From the NCBI GenBank assembly GCA_020402745.1, contig JADBYZ010000015.1, positions 1-64,000 on the forward strand: 64,000 nucleotides of DNA, in the 5' to 3' direction. Each line of letters opens with the position of its first letter. Within the stretch, counting starts at the first letter, position 1. Source of the stretch: Phenylobacterium sp. (GTDB taxonomy: Bacteria > Pseudomonadota > Alphaproteobacteria > Caulobacterales > Caulobacteraceae). Shown one piece after another: positions 10,435 to 17,711 of this stretch. The position numbers and the translations under genes are program-made. The notes under the pieces are model-generated. The model did no database searches. It saw only the letters and a list, made by a program, of their open reading frames with translations, and had not been told where the DNA came from.

Positions 10435-11730
10435 CTAACCTTCGCTTCCTTCAGGCGCATTGGGGGTTTGACGTTCGTCCTCTAGCGGGGGAAGTTCATC
10501 GAAGCCTCGAATGACGGCGTTCAAAATTGACGCTGAGTAGACGATCTCATAGATCCCCGGTGGGAACTGCCCACTTCCGAGAGCATGAACGTGGAGGGCA
10601 ATTTTACCCGAAGAGCTAACGCGTGCTACAACTCTAGCGTCTGGCGCGTCGGCAGGCTTTGCTAAGAGGCCAGCCGAAGCTTCTGCTTCCTCCCAACCGC
10701 TAGGAGGATCGAGGCTGACAGTGGCGGTGAAACTCCTTACCGGCCGCAAGATTTCGACTCGAGCAGTGCCCAAAGTCTCGAGAGGACCGCTTCCCGTGTT
10801 CGTATCGCTGCTCGTTACACGAACCGCCGCCGATTTGGCATAGCGGTACGAGGATCGCTCGGCATCAACCTCTCGGATGTCGTCGACACTTGATTCGTCT
10901 AGCTGATCGCCAATCTTTGCCAGCGCATGGACGAGGAAACGATCAGTTTGATATATCAGGATTCGTTGCCCTGATACCTTCGCTGCTTCTTCTAGTAATT
11001 CCGGCCGGGGACCTATTGTTTTTCCGCTTTGTACCTCCCACCAGTCTTCCTTTCTTTCGGAGGTGACTAAGATGATCGGCATTTTTACGGTACGTGCGTG
11101 CTCGAGAATTTGTCTCCACATCAAATAATCACCGTACTTCTGATCTCCGTCCTTCGCTCTGTCTTCATAGCCAGGCGGGACGTGAGCCAGCATACGACTC
11201 TCGCCGGACTTACGGATATCGACCCACTCTTCCTGACTAGGCTCAGCACCTAACCGACCATCAAAGGTTGTCAGAATCCAGTCGAGCAGTGGATCGGACT
11301 TTAGATATTCCGGGTGGGCAGTCTGAGCTGCCATGATTTTCTCTGATGCGTAATCGATCGCGGCTTCGATCTTCTCAGACATCTCCTCAAGGCCCTCACG
11401 TGGCATGAGCCGGTAGCCACGGAGCTTTTCTCGGGCTGTGGTGTATGACTTCCGAAGGTCATCGATTGCGGCGTTCGCATCGCTAAATGTCTTATCAGCG
11501 GAAACGATCACCCTATTACGGTTGCGAATGAACTCTCTGGCAGCTTGGGCGGGGAGCCAAACTCGCTCTCCAAAAAAGCTGACGGCCTTGACGATGTCTT
11601 CGCGGGTTTTCGCGTTGTAGCGGTAGAGGTCGAGGAGGACATTGGCGTCTAGCGTGAGAAGGCCGCCATCCCAGATCGCGTTGATCTCGTCCTCGCCTGC
11701 GCCAAGGTACCAGTCGAAGGTCTTCCGCAT
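10435..11730 (-). CDS. PIN_8-like nuclease-domain protein
   Basis: A 431-residue protein with a PIN-like domain. [14 protein letters not shown] contains the first acidic residue (Asp28), [13 protein letters not shown] the second (Glu66), and [13 protein letters not shown] plus [11 protein letters not shown] the remaining conserved positions. PIN domains are Mg2+-dependent RNases. The C-terminal third is predicted beta-rich and unlike any domain I know. GGAGG sits 5 bases before the ATG at 11730, and the frame stays open 69 bases further upstream. GC content and codon use are clearly lower than in the neighbours, and it lies beside tRNA-Arg, which suggests acquisition. An RNA-targeting defence or stress role is possible but unproven. 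Confidence 0.75.
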   Translation of the reverse strand: MRKTFDWYLGAGEDEINAIWDGGLLTLDANVLLDLYRYNAKTREDIVKAVSFFGERVWLPAQAAREFIRNRNRVIVSADKTFSDANAAIDDLRKSYTTAREKLRGYRLMPREGLEEMSEKIEAAIDYASEKIMAAQTAHPEYLKSDPLLDWILTTFDGRLGAEPSQEEWVDIRKSGESRMLAHVPPGYEDRAKDGDQKYGDYLMWRQILEHARTVKMPIILVTSERKEDWWEVQSGKTIGPRPELLEEAAKVSGQRILIYQTDRFLVHALAKIGDQLDESSVDDIREVDAERSSYRYAKSAAVRVTSSDTNTGSGPLETLGTARVEILRPVRSFTATVSLDPPSGWEEAEASAGLLAKPADAPDARVVARVSSSGKIALHVHALGSGQFPPGIYEIVYSASILNAVIRGFDELPPLEDERQTPNAPEGSEG

Positions 11731-11783
11731 GTAATCCTCCGGCGCTTTGGCGTGGTCGTTAAGCCGATACGACTGAGCCGAAA

Positions 11784-12035
11784 TTACTTGTTCCCACAAG
11801 CTTCAAGTGACCCAAGATGCATCTTGTACAGCCCATCCGGCTCGTACTTCGCCCTCCACCATGCTGGCGTGTGTCGATCCAGCAGGGCGCAAATGCGCCG
11901 GCTGTGGTTGTGTTCGGCCACGGGGCAAAGCTCTTGAAGCAAGACGTACTCCTCCCATCGAGCATTAACCGTGACGAGCGCCAGCTTGGTCGTGATGGAC
12001 CCGAGCGGGGAGCGGGTTCCCGGGTAGAGCTTCAC
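11784..12035 (-). CDS. Hypothetical protein in accessory patch
   Basis: An 83-residue frame starting with GTG at 12035. It contains two nearby tryptophan-rich stretches (RWEEYVLLQE, HTPAWWRAKYEPDGLYKMHLG) that look like real protein. Its GTG overlaps the stop of a tiny upstream frame as GTGA. The same frame is also open upstream to a TAG near 12168, with no ATG. It lies 53 bases upstream of the PIN-like gene on the same strand, so they may share a transcript. No family recognised. Confidence 0.4.
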   Translation of the reverse strand: MKLYPGTRSPLGSITTKLALVTVNARWEEYVLLQELCPVAEHNHSRRICALLDRHTPAWWRAKYEPDGLYKMHLGSLEACGNK

Positions 12036-12130
12036 AGCGAGTTGTCCGATGGGCGGCTTAGCTCCGTTAGGCGGCGGGCTTTGAGCGTGCTGAGCCTGTT
12101 GTAGCCCCTTCGGAAAGGGACTTTCGTCAC
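12032..12130 (-). CDS. Possible 32-residue basic small protein
   Basis: A short frame from GTG at 12130, with AAGGA 8 bases upstream. It encodes a very basic peptide with KVPFRRGYNRLSTLKARR and ends in TGA inside the GTGA start of the next gene. The ribosome site and 4-base overlap are the only support. It is too short to judge by composition. Confidence 0.2.
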   Translation of the reverse strand: MTKVPFRRGYNRLSTLKARRLTELSRPSDNSL

Positions 12131-12304
12131 GGTGTTGGTCCTTCAGGTCCTCCTTGCAATTGCACTAACCCCGAGCGAAGGCCGTCGGGGCCCGAGCAGA
12201 AGCGATGTTTGATGTCCAAGCCGAGTCACGGTCGGTGGGCGTACAAGGCCCGCTTTCATCGAGCCTGCCCCTCCCTTGTGCTGCGCGCCCGCCACGACGT
12301 CGGC

Positions 12305-12508
12305 TCAGTCCCCGAACTCCAGGGCGGCTAGGAGGTCGCCACGGCGGGTTAGGTGATAGCTGGCGTCGTATGTCACGTCTGCCTTGGGGTCGTAGTAGCT
12401 GAGCGTCTTGAGGTTGCGGTCCAGGGCGCGGCGACAGCCGCCGCCGTCCGGCGGGTCGATTAAGACGACGCTCCTGGAGCTGGCGTCGCGCAGGATCTTG
12501 CGTTCCAT
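12305..12508 (-). CDS. Hypothetical small protein
   Basis: A 67-residue frame starting with ATG at 12508, 7 bases after an AGGGA box. It contains SSRSVVLIDPPDGGGCRRALDRNLKTLSYYDPKADVTYD and looks like a compact alpha/beta protein. No family recognised. It is the last item of the patch between tRNA-Arg and the aldehyde dehydrogenase. Bases 12131-12304 hold only a weak inverted repeat (CCCCGA/TCGGGG near 12169-12190). Confidence 0.4.
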   Translation of the reverse strand: MERKILRDASSRSVVLIDPPDGGGCRRALDRNLKTLSYYDPKADVTYDASYHLTRRGDLLAALEFGD

Positions 12509-12694
12509 CGGCGGGTCCCTTGGCGGGCGTCGACAGCCGCTCACGGTTCCCGGGGCTGGGTCAAGCGTCCGCCACCGCGGCGGGATTCGCGCCCTGCCTA
12601 TTCATTCACGCATGGCCATTCGCCGTCTTCGCCCTATCTTGTAGAAATCGCGCGCGACGCGCCCATACAGCGAATGAAGACCGGAGGACTCCCC

Positions 12695-14113
12695 ATGGAC
12701 ATGCAGGCCATTCTCGAGCGCCAGAAGGCGGCCCACCTGCGCGATGGCGAGGCCAGCGCGGCTCTGCGGATCGAGCGCATCGACCGCTGCATCCGGCTCC
12801 TGCGGGAGAACCGCCGGGAGATCGAGGAGGCGCTGAACACGGATTTCGGCTCCCGGTCCCGGGAGGCGACGGCCTTTACCGACATCGCCGGCTCCATCGG
12901 CCCGCTGCAGCACGCCCGCGATAACCTCGCCAAGTGGATGCGCCCTGAAAAGCGCAAGCCGACCCCGGCCATACTGGGGCTGTTCGGCGCCAAGGCCGAG
13001 GTGCGCTTCCAGCCCAAGGGCGTGGTGGGGGTGATCAGCCCCTGGAACTTCCCGGTCAACCTGACCTTCGCGCCCCTGGCGGGCATCCTCGCCGCCGGCA
13101 ACCGGGCCATGATCAAGCCCTCCGAGTACACGCCGGCCACCTCGGAACTGATGCGGACCATGTTCGCGGGCGCCTTTTCCGAGGAGGAGATCGCCGTGGT
13201 GACCGGGGGCCCGGAGGTGGGTGAGGCCTTCTCGCGCCTGGCCTTCGACCACCTGATCTTCACCGGGGCGACCTCGGTGGCCCGCCATGTCATGCGGGCC
13301 GCGGCAGAGAACCTGGTGCCGGTGACGCTGGAGCTGGGCGGCAAGAGCCCGGTCATCCTCGGCAAGTCGGCCGACCTGTCCGTCGCCGCCGCCCGGGTGA
13401 TGAACGGCAAGACGCTCAACGCCGGCCAGATCTGCCTGGCGCCCGACTATGTGCTGGCGCCGAAGGATCAGGTGGAGGGCTTTGTCGCCGCCGCCCGGGC
13501 CTCCGTCTCCACCATGTTCCCGACGATCAAGGACAACCCCGACTACACCTCCATCATCGCCCAGCGGCACTATGACCGGATCACCGGCTATATCGAGGAC
13601 GCCCGGGCCAAGGGCGCCCGGGTGATCGAGCTGAAGCCCGAGGGCGAGGACCTGTCGCAGCAGCCGCACCGCAAGATCGCTCCGACCCTGATCCTGGAGC
13701 CCACCGACGACATGAAGGTGATGCAGGAGGAGATCTTCGGCCCCGTCCTGCCGGTGAAGAGCTACCAGACCCTGGACGAGGCCCTGGACTATGTGAACGG
13801 CCGCGACCGGCCCCTGGGCCTCTACTATTTCGGGGACGATGCGGCGGAGCGGGAAGAGGTGCTCGGCCGTACGACGGCGGGGGGCGTGACCGTGAACGAC
13901 GTCGTCATGCACGTCGCCCAGGAGGACCTGCCCTTTGGCGGCGTTGGTCCCTCCGGCATGGGCAGCTATCACGGGCTCGACGGCTTCCGGGAGTTCAGCC
14001 ACCGCAAGGCCATCTTCAGTCAGATCAAGAAGGACATCGGTCCGCTGAAGATGCTGCGTCCGCCCTTCGGCCCCGGGGTCCGCAAGTTCCTGGACGGGCA
14101 GATCAAGGCCTGA
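12695..14113 (+). CDS. Coniferyl aldehyde dehydrogenase (CalB-type ALDH)
   Basis: A 472-residue aldehyde dehydrogenase of the short coniferyl/fatty-aldehyde subgroup. NAD-site motif VISPWNFPVNL is at about 113-123, FTGATSVAR near 189, the general base is Glu213 (LELGG) and the nucleophile is Cys247 (NAGQICLAPDYV). The 5' GGAGG is 7 bases before the ATG at 12695. The enzyme oxidises hydrophobic or lignin-derived aldehydes to acids. No aromatic-degradation gene is adjacent, so its substrate is open. Confidence 0.9.
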   Translation: MDMQAILERQKAAHLRDGEASAALRIERIDRCIRLLRENRREIEEALNTDFGSRSREATAFTDIAGSIGPLQHARDNLAKWMRPEKRKPTPAILGLFGAKAEVRFQPKGVVGVISPWNFPVNLTFAPLAGILAAGNRAMIKPSEYTPATSELMRTMFAGAFSEEEIAVVTGGPEVGEAFSRLAFDHLIFTGATSVARHVMRAAAENLVPVTLELGGKSPVILGKSADLSVAAARVMNGKTLNAGQICLAPDYVLAPKDQVEGFVAAARASVSTMFPTIKDNPDYTSIIAQRHYDRITGYIEDARAKGARVIELKPEGEDLSQQPHRKIAPTLILEPTDDMKVMQEEIFGPVLPVKSYQTLDEALDYVNGRDRPLGLYYFGDDAAEREEVLGRTTAGGVTVNDVVMHVAQEDLPFGGVGPSGMGSYHGLDGFREFSHRKAIFSQIKKDIGPLKMLRPPFGPGVRKFLDGQIKA

Positions 14114-14260
14114 GACCGGCTCCGGTGAGCGGGCGCTGGGTGTCGCATCAAGACTGGCTCCAGACGCCCGTTTCCAGAGGGCCTCGCTCCATCCCCCCGC
14201 CTGTCAGGCCTGGCCTCAGGGCCGTTGCGGCTTTCTGGTCATTCGAGAAGCTGCCGGTGA

Positions 14261-15181
14261 TCAAATCACCAGAGCGCTGGCGTGGCGGATGACGGATAGC
14301 GCGGTGGCGCGCATATGAGCTTCGCGGCTCGCCTCCAGACCCCAGCCACCCATCGAGAGATGTCCTGCAGCTGCGACATAGATCTGCCAAAGGGCAAAGC
14401 GGCGAGGTTCGATAGGTCTCAACCGTCCGTAGGCACGAACAAACTGTTCGGCACCTTCGGTCCCGGCAACGTATGTCAGTTCCAGCGCTGTGCATGCCAC
14501 GTCGGACAGGGGATCGCCACAAGCAGCGTCTTCCCAGTCCAGGATTCCAACAATATGCGGCCCCTTCCAAAGGAGATTGCCAGGCCAGAAATCGCCGTGC
14601 AGCAGTGCGCCTGAGCCCTCATAGGCCGTGTTCTCCATTTTGGAGAGCCCTTGGCGCAGGGCTTCGAACTCCGCGTCCTGAGGCAGGTAGTCAAAGATCT
14701 CCGGAAGCGGATCGCCTCGCATTGGAAGCGTAGGCAGGCCAGCGATCGGCAGCGAATGAATCTCAGCCAACGTCTCCGCCATCCTTGTCATTTGATTGAC
14801 TGCGGCGCCCGTTGGGAAAGCGGTCTCACCATCTATGTGATCGAGGATAAGAAACGGGTGTGGGATATGCCGAAGGCTCTCGTCCAAAGCCAAAGCCTGC
14901 GGGGCACAGATTCCGAGGCCGCTAACGGCGCTCAGGATTCCGAACTCTAACGCCGCTGGGTGACCATTGTGATTGGGGCCATGTACACGCAGGACAACGC
15001 TTCGATGCGCTCCATCCCCCGCCTCCAGTTCGAGGCGATAGACATCCGCAGACACCCCCCCGGAAAGCCGAAAAGCGCGGATGAACTTCGCACCCGGCAA
15101 GTGCGCAGCAACAACCGCTTTGAAGGCGCTGTCGGTCACTACAGTCTGGGCTCTGGCAGTCTTTGGCGGGACGTTCGACAT
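14261..15181 (-). CDS. Aminoglycoside phosphotransferase-like (APH/ECK) kinase
   Basis: A kinase-fold protein of about 306 residues. The catalytic loop HGDFWPGNLLW (Asp197, Asn202) and metal-binding ILDWEDA (Asp215) are intact, and a glycine-rich loop (LSGGVSADVYRLEL) is near residue 40. The family phosphorylates small molecules and includes antibiotic-resistance and metabolic kinases. The start is uncertain: ATGs at 15181, 15220 and 15295 are all in frame without a good ribosome site, and the furthest would overlap the remains of a VOC gene. GC is somewhat lower than its surroundings, consistent with a transferred segment. I would not infer resistance from sequence alone. Confidence 0.8.
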   Translation of the reverse strand: MSNVPPKTARAQTVVTDSAFKAVVAAHLPGAKFIRAFRLSGGVSADVYRLELEAGDGAHRSVVLRVHGPNHNGHPAALEFGILSAVSGLGICAPQALALDESLRHIPHPFLILDHIDGETAFPTGAAVNQMTRMAETLAEIHSLPIAGLPTLPMRGDPLPEIFDYLPQDAEFEALRQGLSKMENTAYEGSGALLHGDFWPGNLLWKGPHIVGILDWEDAACGDPLSDVACTALELTYVAGTEGAEQFVRAYGRLRPIEPRRFALWQIYVAAAGHLSMGGWGLEASREAHMRATALSVIRHASALVI

Positions 15182-15280
15182 CGCCAACCAGTTCCAACTG
15201 AGTTGCGTTGGGATGCCCATAGCGTCGATCGTTCTCGTGCGCCAGCGCGGACGGGCCAGGTCGCGTTCCGCTGAACTTCG

Positions 15281-15511
15281 CCGGTCTCCATTCATCTATA
15301 TGTGGATGACGCCGACGCCGCGTACGGACACGCAATATCACTGGGCGCGACGGCGAAGCAGAAGCCGGACGACCAGTTCTTCGAAGATCGAAGCGGCACC
15401 CTAGAGGACCCGTTCGGCTACACTTGGACCTTGTCTAGCCAAATGGAGGCGATCTCCGACGACGAACTGCAGACGCGCTGGCTGGCCTTGCGAGATGATA
15501 TGGGCGGCTAA
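15281..15511 (+). pseudogene. C-terminal fragment of a VOC/glyoxalase-family protein
   Basis: The frame encodes SIHLYVDDADAAYGHAISLGATAKQ and then DQFFEDRSGTLEDPFGYTWTLSS. This is the second half of a PhnB/glyoxalase-like VOC protein. Homology begins abruptly at about 15281, with an in-frame TGA at 15272-15274 just before. The first half (roughly 60-80 codons) is missing. The lost part is replaced by the head of the opposite-strand APH gene, so the junction near 15275 looks like an insertion or deletion endpoint. A GTG at 15302 could start a 69-residue product, but a functional one is unlikely. Confidence 0.75.
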
Positions 15512-15553
15512 CGGTAAGTGATCGGATCGAAGCGTGATCGCAGCGAAAGGGCT

Positions 15554-15654
15554 TAGAGCCTGTTTCGCCCCTCCAGACATTCCGTCTGAAAGGAACAGGC
15601 TTTCGCCTGCGGAAGGGTCGATCCGGAGCGGGTCCGCGGCCCTGCCGAACGCCC
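15554..15654. repeat. Dispersed palindromic repeat, copy A
   Basis: This 101-base block aligns without gaps to 38125-38225. Both begin TAGAGCCTGT, contain the nested palindrome CAGAC-N-TTCCGTCTGAA and a GGAACAG box, and end with the shared block GGGTCCGCGGCCCTGCCGA followed by R-CGCCC. Copy A adds a further arm, AGCCTGTT/AACAGG. Its surroundings (15512-15763) contain no gene I can support. Confidence 0.75.
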
Positions 15655-15763
15655 CCAGGCGCCGGAGCGCCTGCCCGCGGCCCCGACCTCCGCAGGAAGG
15701 ATGATCGCCTGCTGGGCGCCGTGCCCAAATCCTGAGCGAGGATGTCGCCAGCTGACCTGGAAA

Positions 15764-15791
15764 TTATTACGGACTTCTCAATTCGTAATAA
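15764..15791. promoter_or_regulatory. 28-bp palindromic operator 1 (NikR-like regulator, own promoter)
   Basis: TTATTACG-N12-CGTAATAA, a perfect 8-base inverted repeat, 19 bases before the regulator start. The same architecture recurs at 25782 and 25937. The total length of 28 bp equals that of the E. coli NikR operator (6-16-6), although the half-site sequence differs. The position implies autoregulation. Confidence 0.8.
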
Positions 15792-15810
15792 CGGGCCTAG
15801 GCAGTCGGTC

Positions 15811-16287
15811 ATGGATGAACCGATCTCCCACCTGGCGCGGCTCAGCGTCAGCTTGCCCGCCGAACTTCTCGCCCAGCTCGACGAGATGGTGACTGAGCGC
15901 GGTCTGCCCAGCCGCTCCCAGATGATCGCTGAGCTCATCCGGCACGAGCTGGCCGGGCACCGGGAGGAGATTGTCGGCGCCATCGTCGCCGGCACTGTCA
16001 CCCTGATCTACCGGGCGGAGTCGGGCCGGGTGCGCCAGGCCCTGGCCCAGACCCAGGCCGCCTACCTGAAGGAGGTCATCTCCTCACAGCATGTCTTCCT
16101 GGAGCAGGATCAGTCCCTGGAGGTGCTCCTGGTGCAGGGGCCCTCGCAGCGCCTGCAGCAACTCTGCGACGAGCTCCGCCGGATCCGCGGCGTCCAGCAG
16201 GTCAAGCTGGTCACCACCACCGCCCTCCTGCCGCCCTTGCACGAGGCTGGCGAACCCGGAGCGGCCGAGGGGAGGGCGGCGTCGTGA
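15811..16287 (+). CDS. NikR-fold (RHH plus ACT-like) transcriptional regulator with degenerate nickel site
   Basis: 158 residues. A ribbon-helix-helix DNA-binding part (ARLSVSLPAELLAQLDEMVTERG, residues 9-31, then SRSQMIAELIRHEL) is followed by a NikR-type C-terminal domain (VAGTVTLIY, VISSQHVFLEQDQSLEVLLVQG). Aligned to E. coli NikR with a constant offset of 7, ligand His76 is Ala83, His87 is His94, His89 is Phe96 and Cys95 is Ser102. Three of four nickel ligands are gone, so it probably senses something else. It heads the carboxylase operon and its stop overlaps the next start (GTGA). The ATG at 15811 follows operator 1; frames upstream of it are noise. Confidence 0.85.
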   Translation: MDEPISHLARLSVSLPAELLAQLDEMVTERGLPSRSQMIAELIRHELAGHREEIVGAIVAGTVTLIYRAESGRVRQALAQTQAAYLKEVISSQHVFLEQDQSLEVLLVQGPSQRLQQLCDELRRIRGVQQVKLVTTTALLPPLHEAGEPGAAEGRAAS

Positions 16288-17072
16288 GCACGGCCGATCC
16301 CTACGGCGCCCAGGCCCACGCCCGCGCCATGGCCGGGACCCGGGTGCTGGCCATGCCGACCCTGCCGGCCCCGGACGGTTTCATCTGGGAGGAAACCGTC
16401 GCCGCAGGCGGCTACGCAACCAAGCGGCTGAACCGCGGCGCCCACCTGAAGCTCACCGACCTGGAGGGCGACGCCTGCGTCTCCCTGCTGGTCTTCAACG
16501 CCGAGGCGCCGGCCGAGCGCCTCAATGTGGCCGACACCACCAAGGTGCAGTGGAACGCCTACCTGGGCGCCGGACGCCTGCTCCTGTCCGACATGGGCCG
16601 GGTCCTGTTCTCGATCCTGGAGGACGAGGCCGGGACGCACGATTGCTTCTGCGGCGCCTCCAATGAGGCGTCCAACGCCCGGAGGTATGGAGATGGCGCG
16701 AACCACGGGGCGCATCCCAACGCCCGGGACAGATTCCTGATCGCCGCCGGCAAGCACGGTCTCACGCGCAAGGACGTCCACCCCTGCATCAACCTGTTCA
16801 AGGGGGTCCGGGTGGAGGCCGATGGCGGCCTGGTCTTCGAGGGGGGACCCTTCCCTGCAGGGCGCAGTCTGACCCTGCGGGCTGAGATGGACGTGCTGGT
16901 GGTGCTGGCCAACTGCCCGCACGTGCTGGATCCGCGCCCTGGCTACACCGTCACCCCGGTCCGCGCCACCGCCTGGCGGGGGGCGCCCGCCGCTCCGGAC
17001 GATCCGATCCGCAACGCCACGCCGGAGGGCCTGCGCGCCTTCCTCAACGTCGAGGACTACTACGCCCGATGA
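16284..17072 (+). CDS. DUF1989 urea carboxylase-associated protein 1 (candidate carboxyguanidine deiminase subunit)
   Basis: A 262-residue DUF1989 protein of the UAAP1 type. The motif HDCFCGASNEASNARRYGDG supplies the conserved Cys/Asn cluster, followed by DVHPCINLFKGV and ANCPHVLDPR. Paired DUF1989 proteins in guanidine carboxylase operons have been shown in other bacteria to form carboxyguanidine deiminase (CgdAB), turning carboxyguanidine into allophanate. Whether this pair does so is inference from context. The GTG start overlaps the regulator's TGA and its stop overlaps the next ATG (ATGA), so translation is coupled throughout. Confidence 0.9.
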   Translation: MSTADPYGAQAHARAMAGTRVLAMPTLPAPDGFIWEETVAAGGYATKRLNRGAHLKLTDLEGDACVSLLVFNAEAPAERLNVADTTKVQWNAYLGAGRLLLSDMGRVLFSILEDEAGTHDCFCGASNEASNARRYGDGANHGAHPNARDRFLIAAGKHGLTRKDVHPCINLFKGVRVEADGGLVFEGGPFPAGRSLTLRAEMDVLVVLANCPHVLDPRPGYTVTPVRATAWRGAPAAPDDPIRNATPEGLRAFLNVEDYYAR

Positions 17073-17707
17073 GCCCCTCCGACGCGCCTCCCGGAACCGT
17101 GGTCCATGACGAGGTGGTGCCCGCCCGGGCGCCCTGGACCCATTTGCTGGCAAGGGGAGAGACCCTGCGCATCGTCGACCTGGAGGGCAACCAGGCGGTG
17201 GACTTCCTGATGTACGCCGCCGCCGATGACGCTGAGCGCTACTCGGCCCAGGACACTGTCGCCGCCCAGGGCAACCTCTTCCTGCGCACCGGCGCTGTCC
17301 TCCTGTCTAACGAGGGTCGCGCGATGATGACGGTGACGGACACCAACGTCGCCTACCACGACACCATCGGCGGGGCCTGCTCTTGCGAGAGCAACACCCT
17401 GCGCTACGGCCACCACACCAAGTCCCAGCACGCCTGCGTCGAGAACTTCCTCCAGGGCAACGCCCGGTACCTGCGGAACAAGCGGGACATGGTGTCGAAC
17501 ATCAACTGGTTCATGAACGTGCCGGTGGAGGCGGACGGCGCCCTCGGCATCGTCGATGGCATTTCGGCGCCGGGGCTCTATGTGGACCTGCGTGCGGAGA
17601 TGGACCTGGTGGTCGTGGTCTCGAACTGCCCGCAGGTGAACAACCCTTGCAATGGCTTCAACCCGACGCCGGTCCGCATGATCGTCACCGCCTCCGGCGC
17701 GGTGTGA
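17069..17707 (+). CDS. DUF1989 urea carboxylase-associated protein 2 (candidate second deiminase subunit)
   Basis: A 212-residue DUF1989 protein of the UAAP2 type. CSCESNTLRYGHHTKSQHACVENF contains the conserved cysteine and histidine metal-site residues, followed by NINWFMNVPVEADGALG and SNCPQVNNPCNGFNPTP. It starts inside the stop codon of its partner (ATGA), as expected for a heteromeric enzyme made in equal amounts. The next gene begins 4 bases after its stop. See partner 1 for the proposed reaction. Confidence 0.9.
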   Translation: MSPSDAPPGTVVHDEVVPARAPWTHLLARGETLRIVDLEGNQAVDFLMYAAADDAERYSAQDTVAAQGNLFLRTGAVLLSNEGRAMMTVTDTNVAYHDTIGGACSCESNTLRYGHHTKSQHACVENFLQGNARYLRNKRDMVSNINWFMNVPVEADGALGIVDGISAPGLYVDLRAEMDLVVVVSNCPQVNNPCNGFNPTPVRMIVTASGAV

Positions 17708-17711
17708 GCCC

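Noticed and set aside
10287..12700. Integrated element with att sites at tRNA-Arg
   Set aside because: No copy of the tRNA 3' end and no integrase gene was found to the right, so I call it only an accessory patch.
15660..15810. Guanidine riboswitch before the carboxylase operon
   Set aside because: I looked for paired ACGR hairpin loops or ykkC-type conserved blocks and saw none; the space is taken by a palindromic operator.
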